In this document: positions 1 through 7,533 of the stretch, piece by piece
How the letters are laid out: every line of letters begins with the position of its first letter
Numbering within the stretch: position 1 is the stretch's first letter
Virus record (IMG/VR): IMGVR_UViG_3300009108_000019
Location: 1 to 43,207 of that record
Length of the DNA stretch: 43,207 nucleotides
Reading direction: 5' to 3' (one strand)
DNA from: a virus
Notes under the pieces: model-generated
Databases searched by the model: none
Seen by the model: only the letters and a program-made list of their open reading frames with translations
What the model was told of the DNA's origin: nothing
Made by a program: the position numbers and the translations under genes

Positions 1-119
1 TCTTACGAATACAGAGGATTGTCCAAGTGATGTTTTTGCTACAATGAATGTTTTAGATAATCAAAACCAAGCTTCAACATTTACAATGGGTAATACTAAA
101 CTTGAATGGAATACAAATA
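1..119. repeat. Terminal direct repeat, left copy (contig closure overlap)
   Basis: Bases 1-119 are identical to 43089-43207. Joining the ends over this overlap restores one open reading frame through the junction, so the repeat marks a circularly closed assembly of about 43,088 unique bases. A length of 119 equals a k-mer size used by some short-read assemblers, so it is probably an assembly artefact and not the phage's own terminal repeat (inference). Confidence 0.9.
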
Positions 120-676
120 ATAAAAATAATTTTGCAAACTTTGCAATTAATAAAGGTAAGTTCTACTGGGAAATGAAATACGTAGATATTACAGGTGGTT
201 CAAATGCTATGATAGGAATTTCTAAATGTGATGATAGACAAGGTGACGATTATCCTGGACATGATGCTACTGCTTGGTCTTATTATTCTGCTAATGGTAG
301 CAAATATAATAATGGTGGTTCTACTTATGGAAATAGTTGGACAACTAATGATATTATTGGTGTAGCTTTTGATGCAGATACAAGAACACTTTGGTTTTCT
401 AAAAATGGTACTTGGCAAAACTCAGCAACAATTTCTGAGATAGGAGCAGGAACAACAACTAATTCAGCTTGGACAGGTATGGGTACAGCAGGAGAATATT
501 TTATACCATGTATGTCTGGTTATGATGGAAATAAAGCAGAATTTAACTTCGGCAATGGCTACTTCGGAACAACTCAGATTTCTTCAGAAGGAACTAACGC
601 ATCAAACATAGGAAAATTTGAATATGATGTACCAACTGGGTACACAGCTTTATCAACAAAAGGATTAAATAGCTAA
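1..676 (+). CDS. LamG-SPRY tail protein, C-terminal part (gene wraps the contig ends)
   Basis: This is the C-terminal part of a gene that begins at 42430. Removing the 119-base duplicate gives 659 + 676 = 1335 bases, a continuous frame of 444 residues. The part here carries a SPRY/B30.2-like domain: a strand pattern with FYWEMKY, IGISK, and then DIIGVAFDADTRTLWFSKNG, the usual SPRY core in which a 'genuine' GVxxD segment is followed by WFSKNG. SPRY domains bind protein or sugar ligands and are common in tail appendages of marine phages, so host recognition or fibre decoration is the likely role. The ATG at 44 is only an internal Met. The gene lies between the tail fibre and further tail proteins, all with AAGGAG ribosome sites. 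Confidence 0.85.
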   Translation, partial: LTNTEDCPSDVFATMNVLDNQNQASTFTMGNTKLEWNTNNKNNFANFAINKGKFYWEMKYVDITGGSNAMIGISKCDDRQGDDYPGHDATAWSYYSANGSKYNNGGSTYGNSWTTNDIIGVAFDADTRTLWFSKNGTWQNSATISEIGAGTTTNSAWTGMGTAGEYFIPCMSGYDGNKAEFNFGNGYFGTTQISSEGTNASNIGKFEYDVPTGYTALSTKGLNS

Positions 677-697
677 TGAACAAGGAGATAAATTAAT

Positions 698-1756
698 ATG
701 GCTTATAGTACAATAAATAAAAGTTCAGATTATATGAACACAGTTCTCTATACTGGAGATACTTCATCATCAAGAAGTATAACTGGGGTTGGTTTTCAAC
801 CTGATTTAGTTTGGGTTAAAACTAGAAATGCGGCTAATCCTCATTTATTGAGTGATGCTGTTAGAGGTACAAATAATAATTTACAAACAGATTCAAATGC
901 GGCGGCTTCTACTAGCTATGCACAAGGTTGGGTTTCTGCATTTGGAGCTGATGGATATACTGCACAAGCAGGTAGTAGTGGAGATAACGATATTAATGGA
1001 AATACAAATACTTATGCTTCTTGGAACTGGAAAGCAGGTGGTTCTGGTTCTTCAAATACAGATGGAAGTGTAACTTCAACTGTTTCAGTAAATTCAACAG
1101 CAGGTTTTTCTATTTCAAAATATACAGGCACAGGTTCAAACTTAACTTTTGGACATGGTCTTGGAGCAGTTCCTGATTGGATTATGATTAAAAATTTAAG
1201 TGTAGGTCAAGCATGGAGAGTTTATCATAACAAAGTAACTGCTTCCGACCCATATAGTAAACGATTAGTGATTTCTGAAACTGGTGCTGATAGTTCAAAT
1301 GCTTTAGGACTTAGTCAAGACCCATCATCATCTTTAATTTATTTAGATAATTCTACTGGTTGTACTAATGCTAGTAATGAAGATTTTATTTGTTATGCTT
1401 GGATAGAAAAAACTGGGTTTTCAAAATTCGGTTCTTATTCTGGCAATGGCTCAACAGATGGAATATTTATTTACACAGGATTTAAACCATCTTTTATTAT
1501 GTTTAAAAGAACTAATAGCACAAGTAGTTGGACAATGTTTGACAATAAAAGGTCTCCATTCAACGAAACTAATAAAAGATTATTTGCAGACCAAAATGTT
1601 GCTGACGATACTGGCGGCCCTATAGACACATTAAGTAATGGATTTAAATTTAGAAATTCTTTAGGTGGTGGTAATGCAAGTGGTTATAATTATATCTACA
1701 TGGCATTTGGACAACCAATAATTTCAAATTCTGGCATATGTGCCACAGCAAGGTAA
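698..1756 (+). CDS. Tail appendage protein with repeated beta-blades (DUF7483-like)
   Basis: A 352-residue protein of a type very common in marine phage tail modules. Three internal repeats are visible: GVGFQPDLVWVKTRN near residue 30, GHGLGAVPDWIMIKN near 155 and YTGFKPSFIMFKRTN near 260, each a G-x-x-P-D/S-hydrophobic-K strand motif. The rest is rich in Gly, Ser, Asn and Thr, as in secreted beta-rich fibres. The C-terminus ends in ATAR, an ending I associate with such marine phage tail proteins. The start is supported by ACAAGGAG about 10 bases upstream. It probably sits on the virion surface and helps receptor binding; the exact function is unknown. It follows the LamG-SPRY gene by 21 bases. 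Confidence 0.75.
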   Translation: MAYSTINKSSDYMNTVLYTGDTSSSRSITGVGFQPDLVWVKTRNAANPHLLSDAVRGTNNNLQTDSNAAASTSYAQGWVSAFGADGYTAQAGSSGDNDINGNTNTYASWNWKAGGSGSSNTDGSVTSTVSVNSTAGFSISKYTGTGSNLTFGHGLGAVPDWIMIKNLSVGQAWRVYHNKVTASDPYSKRLVISETGADSSNALGLSQDPSSSLIYLDNSTGCTNASNEDFICYAWIEKTGFSKFGSYSGNGSTDGIFIYTGFKPSFIMFKRTNSTSSWTMFDNKRSPFNETNKRLFADQNVADDTGGPIDTLSNGFKFRNSLGGGNASGYNYIYMAFGQPIISNSGICATAR

Positions 1757-1758
1757 TA

Positions 1759-2076
1759 ATGACAAAAGCAAGAGATTTAGCAGACATAGTATCTAATTTA
1801 AGTGCAAACGCAGAGAAAGCAGTTGTAGTTAATGCAGGTGGAACAGAATTAACATTTGGAGATGCAGGGTCTTCAGATATTTACGGATTTGTAAAAACGA
1901 ATGGTACAGGTTCTCAAAAAGAGGATTTAATCGTTCACTATACAAATGGTGCAGACAATTTGTCTGTAGCAACAAATGATGGAACTCAATCAAATTTATA
2001 TGATGAAAGTTTTGTCGCAAAAAGAGGACTTACATTTTCAGTAAACGCAGATGGCGAACTGACAACTACAGTCTAA
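1759..2076 (+). CDS. Small tail-fibre-like protein
   Basis: A 105-residue protein starting MTKARDLADIVSN, an N-terminus shared by many short phage tail or fibre proteins. The start at 1759 directly follows the upstream stop (TAATAATG), with AAGG a few bases before. An in-frame ATG at 1738 would overlap the upstream gene and add seven unlikely residues. The body is polar and beta-prone (Gly, Thr, Asn), with no membrane segment or Cys. It is probably a minor tail protein or fibre-associated adaptor (inference from neighbours). Confidence 0.65.
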   Translation: MTKARDLADIVSNLSANAEKAVVVNAGGTELTFGDAGSSDIYGFVKTNGTGSQKEDLIVHYTNGADNLSVATNDGTQSNLYDESFVAKRGLTFSVNADGELTTTV

Positions 2077-2110
2077 TCAATAATAATAAATAAATAAGGA
2101 GAAAAAAATA

Positions 2111-2929
2111 ATGGCAACATTAAATTTAGGTAGAATAAAGCCAGTATTCAGAGGAGCATACGCAGGTGGAACTGCTTATGTAGTTGATGACATAGTAACG
2201 TCAGGAAACGAAACTTTCATTTGTATACTTGCTTCAACTGGTAACGCAACGTCTAATGCTACCTATTGGACAAAGTTAGCGGCTAAAGGAACAGATGGAA
2301 CTGACTTAACATCTACAATTACTACACAAGGCGACATCTTATATAGAGATGGAAGTGGATTACAAAGACTAGCTAAAGGTACAGCAGGTCAAGTTCTTAA
2401 AATCAATGCAGGAGCAACTGCTCCAGAATGGGGAACTGATGTCGGTGGAAAAATTGGACAAATAGTTTCAACAGTTAAAACTGATACAACTTCGGTTAAT
2501 GCGACTTCATTTACAGATGTGTCAGGTATGAGTATAGCAATAACACCTTCAGCTTCTACAAGTAAAGTTTTACTTATGGGTCAATTAGTAACAATGAACC
2601 TAGACCAATATTCTTACTTTAGAATGGTAAGAGATATAGGTGGTGGCGGATATTCTGCACCAACTGGATTTGTTGGAGATTCAAGTAGTTCAAGAATACA
2701 AACAACTGGTGGAAACTTATATGTTAATCCTGATGGACACAAAAGTAGTAGTAGTGGATTTAATTTAATGGACACACCTAACACTACAAGTGCTTGTACT
2801 TATAAATTGCAATTTAGAAATTCTGGTGGCTCTTATACTACATATTTAAATCGTAGTACCGCTGACCCTGATAGTAGTTCGGCATTTCGTGGGGTTAGTA
2901 CATTAATCGCTATGGAAATAATGGCATAA
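2111..2929 (+). CDS. Tail protein with carbohydrate-binding-like N-terminus
   Basis: A 272-residue protein. Residues 8-55 (FRGAYAGGTAYVVDDIV, then FICI and YWTKLA) follow the pattern G-x-Y-xx-G-xx-Y-xx-x-D-x-V ... W seen in small chitin-binding or carbohydrate-binding modules (CBM5/12-like) that recur in phage fibres. The middle (LYRDGSGLQRLAKGTAGQVLKIN) is the short shaft motif found in many fibre proteins just before the distal domain. The C-terminal ~160 residues look like a beta-sandwich of unknown family. Ribosome site AAGGAG. Likely a structural fibre component that touches surface glycans. Confidence 0.65.
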   Translation: MATLNLGRIKPVFRGAYAGGTAYVVDDIVTSGNETFICILASTGNATSNATYWTKLAAKGTDGTDLTSTITTQGDILYRDGSGLQRLAKGTAGQVLKINAGATAPEWGTDVGGKIGQIVSTVKTDTTSVNATSFTDVSGMSIAITPSASTSKVLLMGQLVTMNLDQYSYFRMVRDIGGGGYSAPTGFVGDSSSSRIQTTGGNLYVNPDGHKSSSSGFNLMDTPNTTSACTYKLQFRNSGGSYTTYLNRSTADPDSSSAFRGVSTLIAMEIMA

Positions 2930-2950
2930 TGAATAAGGAGAAAAAATAAT

Positions 2951-3199
2951 ATGATACACGAAGCAATATACAAACTTTATCCTAATGTTAAATCAATAGA
3001 CGATAAAGCAGATAATTCAGTTATTTGTTGGGACGAAAATAGAAATGAAGTTTCTATTGATATGTCAGCAGTAAATACAAAAGCTACTGAATTACAAACA
3101 GAAGAAGATAATAAAGTAGATGTTAAAGCTAGTGCTAAAGCAAAGTTAATTGCAGGAGAAGCATTAACAGAAGCTGAGGCAGATACAATCGTTTTATAA
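2951..3199 (+). CDS. Small tail-module protein, possibly XkdW-like
   Basis: An 82-residue acidic protein: MIHEAIYKLYPNVKSI, then CWDENRNEV, then an Ala/Lys/Glu-rich helix to the end. The pattern 'AI-x-LYP ... W-x-x-x-x' recalls the small XkdW-like proteins that follow tail fibres in many phages, but the match is by eye only. AATAAGGAGAAAAAATAAT precedes the start and is nearly the same as the leader of the previous gene. A possible tail assembly helper; function not established. Confidence 0.55.
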   Translation: MIHEAIYKLYPNVKSIDDKADNSVICWDENRNEVSIDMSAVNTKATELQTEEDNKVDVKASAKAKLIAGEALTEAEADTIVL

Positions 3200-3226
3200 T
3201 AAATAAACAAGGAGTAACAACAGAAA

Positions 3227-3595
3227 ATGCTACCAATAGGAACACTTTTAAATATAGGTGGAAAACTTGTCGGCGGATATATGTCTCGTAGAAGAGCTAT
3301 ATCTGACCAAAAACATAGAGTAGCCTTAGAAGAAATTAGAACAGGTAATGAAAGAGCTAAAAGAAATGGCTCTTTAATACTTGATTTACTTCTTGGTTCT
3401 TTTATTTTAGCACCTTTAGGAATTTTAGCATACGGAACATTTTGGGGAGACCCTGCGATGTTATCCAAAACTAAAGACTATTTTGATTTATTAAAACAAA
3501 TACCTGACGTATATTTATATTTAATCTTTATAGTAGTAGGGGGTAACTATGGAATTTCTGTCACAAATTTATTATCGGGTAAAAAGTTTAAGTAA
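3227..3595 (+). CDS. Holin-like membrane protein
   Basis: A 122-residue protein with a basic N-terminal stretch (MSRRRAISDQKHR) and two clear hydrophobic segments, about residues 50-72 (LDLLLGSFILAPLGILAYG) and 94-115 (VYLYLIFIVVGGNYGISV). A weak amphipathic helix at the N-terminus could be a third. This layout and the position at the head of a run of small membrane proteins fit a holin of the three-helix type known from gene-transfer agents and marine phages. A holin permeabilises the inner membrane and times lysis. Ribosome site AAGGAG. The end overlaps the next gene by 47 bases. Confidence 0.6.
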   Translation: MLPIGTLLNIGGKLVGGYMSRRRAISDQKHRVALEEIRTGNERAKRNGSLILDLLLGSFILAPLGILAYGTFWGDPAMLSKTKDYFDLLKQIPDVYLYLIFIVVGGNYGISVTNLLSGKKFK

Positions 3596-3806
3596 AGTTT
3601 TCAATTTTTGGAACGTATACTTAGGTAGCACTATAGCAATCATTCTTATGGTTGCTTTTGTACTTTTAACAGGTTGTGAAAATATGAAACAAACTATTGG
3701 AATATCTACTAATCCTTTTAGTTCTAAAATGGAAGAAAAAACAAAATTAAATTATAAAATAACATTTGGTAAAATTAGACCAAAGGAAGATGATGACGAT
3801 GATTAA
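3549..3806 (+). CDS. Small putative lipoprotein, possible spanin-like
   Basis: An 85-residue protein. After a basic N-terminal part there is a hydrophobic stretch (STIAIILMVAFVLLTGC) that ends in LLTGC, a good lipobox with Cys at about residue 43. The mature part is short and polar and ends in five Asp. The start is backed by AGGGGG five to seven bases upstream, inside the end of the holin-like gene. Overlapping genes for a membrane protein and a small lipoprotein next to a holin resemble Rz/Rz1-type spanins, but the arrangement is not diagnostic. Exported to an envelope membrane by inference. Confidence 0.6.
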   Translation: MEFLSQIYYRVKSLSKVFNFWNVYLGSTIAIILMVAFVLLTGCENMKQTIGISTNPFSSKMEEKTKLNYKITFGKIRPKEDDDDD

Positions 3807-3951
3807 AAATATTAAAATGGCAATATTACTATGGATTCAAGGTTGGACAGGACAACTTAATGGTTGGGCTTGGACAAAATGGGACATACTCCATCGTCAA
3901 GATTGGGTAAAAGGCTATAATCAATGGAAAAAAAATAATGAAAGATATTAA
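3793..3951 (+). CDS. Small Trp-rich hypothetical protein
   Basis: About 52 residues, MTMIKNIKMAILLWIQGWTGQLNGWAWTKWDILHRQDWVKGYNQWKKNNERY, split here only for reading: seven Trp, basic, with one weak hydrophobic segment. An upstream in-frame Met at 3766 is less likely because AAGGAAG at 3783-3789 serves the ATG cluster at 3790-3799. The stop overlaps the next start. I do not recognise it; it may be a membrane-surface peptide of the lysis group. Confidence 0.5.
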   Translation: MTMIKNIKMAILLWIQGWTGQLNGWAWTKWDILHRQDWVKGYNQWKKNNERY

Positions 3952-4141
3952 TGAACTAAATTTAGAAGTTGAAAGAATACGAGGCGATATTAAATTAATT
4001 CAACAATCTGTAGACACTATTAAAGATAATCACTTAGTACATTTAGAAAAAAAAGTAAGTGGGATTAATAGAGTTTTATGGACAGTGGGTATATTAATAT
4101 TTACTCAATTAGTTCTTACTATCAAGACTTTACTTATATAA
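3938..4141 (+). CDS. XhlA-like coiled-coil membrane protein
   Basis: A 67-residue protein. Residues 1-40 form an amphipathic, probably coiled-coil helix (LEVERIRGDIKLIQQSV, then NHLVHLEKKV), followed by one membrane segment (VLWTVGILIFTQLVLTI). The 'NHLxHLEKxV' element plus a C-terminal membrane helix is the architecture of the hemolysin XhlA family, which works with holins in phage lysis in Bacillus. The family call is by pattern. It overlaps the previous gene by 14 bases and is followed by the next after one base, so it is co-transcribed. Confidence 0.6.
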   Translation: MKDINELNLEVERIRGDIKLIQQSVDTIKDNHLVHLEKKVSGINRVLWTVGILIFTQLVLTIKTLLI

Positions 4142-4142
4142 T

Positions 4143-4541
4143 ATGAAAAAAGATAGAATAGACGTGTCGGATAAAACGGCAATTTCTATGCCTATGCGTA
4201 ATTTAATAGGAATAATCTCAGCCGTAGCCGTTGGGGTGTACGCATTTTTTGGCATACAAGAGACTCTAAATAAACATAGTACGACTTTAGAGTTAATGGA
4301 AAAAGACTTAAATCAGAATACAGAATTTAGAATCAAATACCCTCGTGGAGAATTAGGTCAATCAAGTGGAGAAGCGGAGCTTTTTATGCTCGTGGAGCAT
4401 ATGAGCGGCTTGATTGAGAATATGGACGCAGAGTTAAAAGGTATGAGAAATAATAAAGTTAATATTGATTTCTTAAAAGAACAAGTTAAGAAATTAAATG
4501 AAGATGTAGAAAAATTAATAAGAAATGGGAGTGGACACTAA
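4143..4541 (+). CDS. Membrane-anchored coiled-coil protein
   Basis: A 132-residue protein with a single N-terminal membrane segment, about residues 20-40 (NLIGIISAVAVGVYAFFGI), followed by a periplasmic-type helical region with two stretches of heptad-like pattern (residues 45-60 and 100-128). This is a signal-anchor topology. I do not recognise a named family, though proteins of this build sit in the lysis regions of marine T7-like phages. The stop codon overlaps the next ATG by one base (TAATGG), suggesting translational coupling. Confidence 0.55.
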   Translation: MKKDRIDVSDKTAISMPMRNLIGIISAVAVGVYAFFGIQETLNKHSTTLELMEKDLNQNTEFRIKYPRGELGQSSGEAELFMLVEHMSGLIENMDAELKGMRNNKVNIDFLKEQVKKLNEDVEKLIRNGSGH

Positions 4542-4750
4542 TGGTTGAAATGGTTTTTGGATTAATGTTATATCTAAATGGAAATTTAATAGAACATACC
4601 TATAAAAAATCATTAAGCGACTGCCTTAAATCCAAGAGGGTTGCGATTAAAGAGGTCAATCCTGAATCCGTAGTTTTTAAATGTGAAAAAGTAAAAGCTA
4701 CAACTGAAATATATATGGGACAAAAGAAAATACTTAAAATAATTAAATAA
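4541..4750 (+). CDS. Small hypothetical protein
   Basis: A 69-residue protein. The N-terminus (MVEMVFGLMLYLNGN) is mildly hydrophobic; the rest is mixed, with two Cys (SDCLKSKRVA and VFKCEKVKA) that could form a disulphide if exported. The pattern of a short hydrophobic start, then 'SLSDCLKSKR', resembles small secreted proteins of phage lysis regions. Function unknown. Start overlaps the preceding stop. Confidence 0.55.
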   Translation: MVEMVFGLMLYLNGNLIEHTYKKSLSDCLKSKRVAIKEVNPESVVFKCEKVKATTEIYMGQKKILKIIK

Positions 4751-4751
4751 T

Positions 4752-5072
4752 ATGAATGGAATGAAATTTAACGCCGCTTTAATTTTTGCGGTTCTACTAC
4801 AAGCTATAGGATTAGTTTGGTATGTCAGTAAAATTGATAGTAAAGTTAATATCCTTTATGAAAAATATGCTGAAGAAAGTAAAACTGAAGTAGTTGAAAA
4901 TCAAGTGCGTATGAAACTTGATATAGAGAATTTATTAAAAGATGTTAATGATATTAAAACAGAATTAAAGAAAGCTAATAATAAAGATAAAAAGATTATG
5001 AAACAACATAATCAAATCTTTAAATTATTAAAAAAGAAGAAAAAAGTAGATAGTGACTATAGTTATGAGTAA
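4752..5072 (+). CDS. Membrane-anchored coiled-coil protein
   Basis: A 106-residue protein. Residues 6-25 (NAALIFAVLLQAIGLVWYV) form one membrane segment; residues 30-95 are a charged helix with repeated I/L spacing (DIENLLKDVNDIKTELKKA) ending in a poly-Lys run. It has the same overall plan as the proteins at 3938 and 4143: an anchor plus coiled coil. It might oligomerise in the periplasm or act as an inner-membrane spanin-type rod, but no family is recognised. Confidence 0.55.
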   Translation: MNGMKFNAALIFAVLLQAIGLVWYVSKIDSKVNILYEKYAEESKTEVVENQVRMKLDIENLLKDVNDIKTELKKANNKDKKIMKQHNQIFKLLKKKKKVDSDYSYE

Positions 5073-5346
5073 GATTTTACTCATAATTACAATATGTTCT
5101 AATTTAGGTTGTCTACCCCCAATGACTAATGCAAAATGGGAGTTTACAAATGAAGAACAATGTTATAAAAAAGGCTATTATGCTATTGCAGAAATAGCTG
5201 AAACTTATATGGACACTGTAGGTGTTCAAGAGTTCAAACATATGCAAGTTAGAATGTTTTATAACTGTGTATCGGAAGAACAATGGAAAGAACAAATGAA
5301 ACCAGTAGAGGAAGGAAAGCCGTCAGCATTTGAACAAGATGCTTAA
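5065..5346 (+). CDS. Small exported protein with Cys pair
   Basis: A 93-residue protein. The first 20 residues (MSKILLIITICSNLGC) are a signal-peptide-like stretch ending in either a weak lipobox (NLGC) or a signal peptidase site near MTNA. The mature part has two Cys (EEQCYKKGYY and FYNCVSEEQW), likely a disulphide in the periplasm. I chose ATG 5065; a GTG at 5053 in the same frame overlaps the upstream gene further and breaks the signal-peptide pattern. Unknown function, last of the small envelope-gene run. Confidence 0.55.
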   Translation: MSKILLIITICSNLGCLPPMTNAKWEFTNEEQCYKKGYYAIAEIAETYMDTVGVQEFKHMQVRMFYNCVSEEQWKEQMKPVEEGKPSAFEQDA

Positions 5347-5349
5347 TAT

Positions 5350-5601
5350 ATGCTAAAATTAAAACCTTTAATTTACGCATTTTTCTTTTTCTATTTTGTG
5401 GGTTATTGTACCCTAGACAAAGCAACAAACTTTACAAAGGAGTCTTCTTATGATTCTGAGCATAATAAGATTTATACACCGAATTACAACAAGAATATCT
5501 ATGTGGGCTTACAAAAAAGAAGTATATCACAAATACTACAAACACCGAGAAAAGAAATAAATGGCAAAAGCACCGAAGTGGGGAGTAAACAATTATGTTA
5601 A
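5350..5601 (+). CDS. Short ORF with N-terminal membrane or signal segment (uncertain)
   Basis: An 83-codon frame whose first 20 residues (LKPLIYAFFFFYFVGYC) look like a signal or membrane segment. The rest is polar and overlaps two other short frames (5450 and 5561). It has no clear ribosome site and begins three bases after the previous stop, so it would depend on reinitiation. The N-terminal half may be real and the C-terminal half a by-product of the overlapping genes; I cannot decide from one sequence. Confidence 0.35.
   Translation: MLKLKPLIYAFFFFYFVGYCTLDKATNFTKESSYDSEHNKIYTPNYNKNIYVGLQKRSISQILQTPRKEINGKSTEVGSKQLC
5450..5560 (+). CDS. 36-residue basic micro-protein
   Basis: ATG 5450 follows a strong ribosome site, AAAGGAG at 5436-5442, with 7 bases of spacing. 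The product begins MILSIIRFIHRITTRISM and is basic and amphipathic, ending HKYYKHREKK. Its stop is directly followed by the ATG of the next micro-gene, which favours a real, coupled gene over the longer frame at 5350. Unknown function; the amphipathic helix suggests membrane contact. Confidence 0.5.
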   Translation: MILSIIRFIHRITTRISMWAYKKEVYHKYYKHREKK

Positions 5602-5689
5602 ACCAAAGCCCAAAAAAAGAAAATGGCGACACGCAAAAAGTCCAAACAAAAGTGTCACAAAAAAACGATATAGAGCACAAGGGCGTTAG
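5561..5689 (+). CDS. 42-residue basic micro-protein upstream of terminase
   Basis: ATG 5561 immediately follows the stop of the preceding micro-gene. The product starts MAKAPKWGVNNYVKPKPKKR and ends KKRYRAQGR: very basic, with Trp, Pro and an RxxGQ/AQGR tail. Small basic proteins with a KYRxQGR-like ending occur next to terminase genes in marine T7-like phages as I recall them. A role in DNA packaging or nucleic-acid binding is possible. It overlaps the small terminase gene by 95 bases in another frame. Confidence 0.55.
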   Translation: MAKAPKWGVNNYVKPKPKKRKWRHAKSPNKSVTKKRYRAQGR

Positions 5690-5882
5690 AATAGAAAAAA
5701 TTATAGAAGAATTACCTGAATTATTAGTTAAACACGCATACCAAAAATTAAAATCAGGACAAGAGCTAACTGCTTCAGAAATGAAAGTATGTTTAGAAGT
5801 TTGTAAAACTTATAGCTCTGAAAAATTAGGTGCAAAACCTGATAATATTCTTGAGAAAGTACCTTTTGACACAAATGGATAA
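5595..5882 (+). CDS. terS: Small terminase subunit (DNA maturase A-like)
   Basis: A 95-residue protein directly before the large terminase, which it overlaps by 8 bases (ATGGATAA). The N-terminus is charged and disordered; residues 35-80 form a helical region (ELPELLVKHAYQKLKSGQEL, then ASEMKVCLEVCKTY) of the type that oligomerises and recognises DNA in T7 gp18-like subunits. It is near T7 gp18's length (89 residues). GGAG at 5582-5585 gives 9 bases of spacing to this start. Identification rests on size, fold pattern and position. Confidence 0.75.
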   Translation: MLNQSPKKENGDTQKVQTKVSQKNDIEHKGVRIEKIIEELPELLVKHAYQKLKSGQELTASEMKVCLEVCKTYSSEKLGAKPDNILEKVPFDTNG

Positions 5883-7515
5883 TCGCTTAAAAAATTTTAA
5901 GAATTTTTTGTATTTATGTTGGAAGTTTCTAAACCTACCTAACCCAACTCCCATACAATATGATATAGCAGACTATCTACAGTCAAATGAACGTAGATTA
6001 GTTATAGAAGCCTTCAGAGGCGTTGGTAAATCTTGGATTACTTCAGCATTTGTCTGTCACCAACTTTTACTAAATCCTCAAAGGAATATATTGGTAGTTT
6101 CAGCTTCTAAAAATAGAGCTGATGACTTTAGTACCTTTACTCAAAGACTAATCAATGAAATGCCAATATTACAACATCTAATTCCTAGAGATGACCAAAG
6201 ACATTCTAAAATTAGTTTTGATGTAGCTCCTGCTACCGCTTCTCACGCACCTAGTGTGAAATCTATGGGTATTACAGGACAGCTTACAGGTTCTCGTGCA
6301 GATTTAATTATTGCCGATGACGTAGAGTCAGCAAATAACTCACAGACTCAGTTAATGAGAGATAGATTAAGTGAAACTGTGAAAGAATTTGATGCGATTA
6401 TTAAACCCGATGTGGGTCGTATCATATTCTTAGGAACACCTCAAACTGAAATGAGTTTATATAACACATTAGAGGAAAGAGGTTATAAGACAAAAATATG
6501 GACAGCGTTATATCCAACTAAAGAACAAACGATTGGTTATGGTAGTAAACTGTCTACTATTATTTCTAATATTACAGATAAAGAAGGTGAACCTACAGAC
6601 CCTCAAAGATTTGATGGTATAGATTTATTAGAGCGTTTGTCTTCCTATGGACGTTCAGGATTTAACTTACAGTTTATGTTAGACACTACAATGTCTGACG
6701 CTAATAGATACCCTTTAAAGCTCAATGACTTAATTGTAGCTTCAGGTTGTACTACTTGGAAAAAAGCTCCTGCTCAAATTCAGTGGGCTTCAGGTACTCA
6801 ACAATTAAAAGGGGTAGACCCTGAGATACCTAATGTAGGATTAAAGGGTGATTATTATGTTGCTCCTTTACACTTATCTGAAGAATATACAGATTTTGAA
6901 GGGGTGGCTATGTCTATAGACCCTGCGGGTCGGGGAGAAGACAAAACAGCGTATGCGGTGCTTAAAATGCTTCACGGAGTGCTTTATTTGACCGACATAG
7001 GAGCTTTAGATGGTGGTTACTCAGATGCTACCTTAGAAGAGCTTTCAGCTATAGCTAAACGTAACAAAGTGAATAACGTGGTTATTGAATCTAACTTTGG
7101 TGATGGTATGGCTACAGCGTTATTAAAGCCTGTTATGGCTAGAATACACCCTTGCCAAATTGAAGAGGTAAGGCATAATATACAAAAAGAGAAAAGAATT
7201 ATAGATACCTTAGAGCCTATTATGAATACTCATAGGCTAGTGGTAGACGAGAATACAATAAAAGAAGACTTCAAGTTAGAACCTAATCATCAACTGTTTA
7301 GGCAAATGACTAGAATAACTAGAGATAAAGGTGCGTTAAGACACGATGACCAAATTGACGCATTAGCTATTGCGGCTAATTATTGGGTTGAAAGAATGGA
7401 CAGAGACCAAACTTTATCTTATCAACAACATAAAGACGAACTAATCAATAAAGACTTAGAAAGGTTTATGGAGCACACAGTAGGTATACAACCTAAACGG
7501 GATAGGTTCATTTAA
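5875..7515 (+). CDS. terL: Large terminase subunit (T7 gp19-like)
   Basis: A 546-residue DNA-packaging motor. The ATPase domain has Walker A (AFRGVGKS, residues 46-53), Walker B (LIIADD, 144-149, with E151) and the coupling motif LGTPQ (186-190). The nuclease domain has SIDPAGRGEDKTAY (D349), VVIESNFGDG (E405) and HDDQIDALA (D491, D492, D495), the acidic metal cluster of RNase H-fold terminases. It cuts concatemers and pumps DNA into the prohead through the portal. The start at 5875 overlaps terS; an in-frame ATG at 5830 would add 15 residues inside terS and lacks support. The stop codon overlaps a phage promoter. Confidence 0.95.
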   Translation: MDNRLKNFKNFLYLCWKFLNLPNPTPIQYDIADYLQSNERRLVIEAFRGVGKSWITSAFVCHQLLLNPQRNILVVSASKNRADDFSTFTQRLINEMPILQHLIPRDDQRHSKISFDVAPATASHAPSVKSMGITGQLTGSRADLIIADDVESANNSQTQLMRDRLSETVKEFDAIIKPDVGRIIFLGTPQTEMSLYNTLEERGYKTKIWTALYPTKEQTIGYGSKLSTIISNITDKEGEPTDPQRFDGIDLLERLSSYGRSGFNLQFMLDTTMSDANRYPLKLNDLIVASGCTTWKKAPAQIQWASGTQQLKGVDPEIPNVGLKGDYYVAPLHLSEEYTDFEGVAMSIDPAGRGEDKTAYAVLKMLHGVLYLTDIGALDGGYSDATLEELSAIAKRNKVNNVVIESNFGDGMATALLKPVMARIHPCQIEEVRHNIQKEKRIIDTLEPIMNTHRLVVDENTIKEDFKLEPNHQLFRQMTRITRDKGALRHDDQIDALAIAANYWVERMDRDQTLSYQQHKDELINKDLERFMEHTVGIQPKRDRFI

Positions 7516-7533
7516 GTACCCGTATTAGGGAAG
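7511..7533 (+). promoter_or_regulatory. Putative phage RNA polymerase promoter before the endolysin
   Basis: TTTAAGTACCCGTATTAGGG followed by AAG. It matches the consensus AAAGTRCCCGTNTTAGAAG derived from five sites in this genome. It overlaps the stop of the large terminase gene and is followed by a hairpin at 7542-7565 and the endolysin. Confidence 0.75.

Noticed and set aside
3766-3792. Upstream ATG for the Trp-rich protein
   Set aside because: It lies inside the acidic tail of the lipoprotein gene without a ribosome site; AAGGAAG serves the later ATG cluster.
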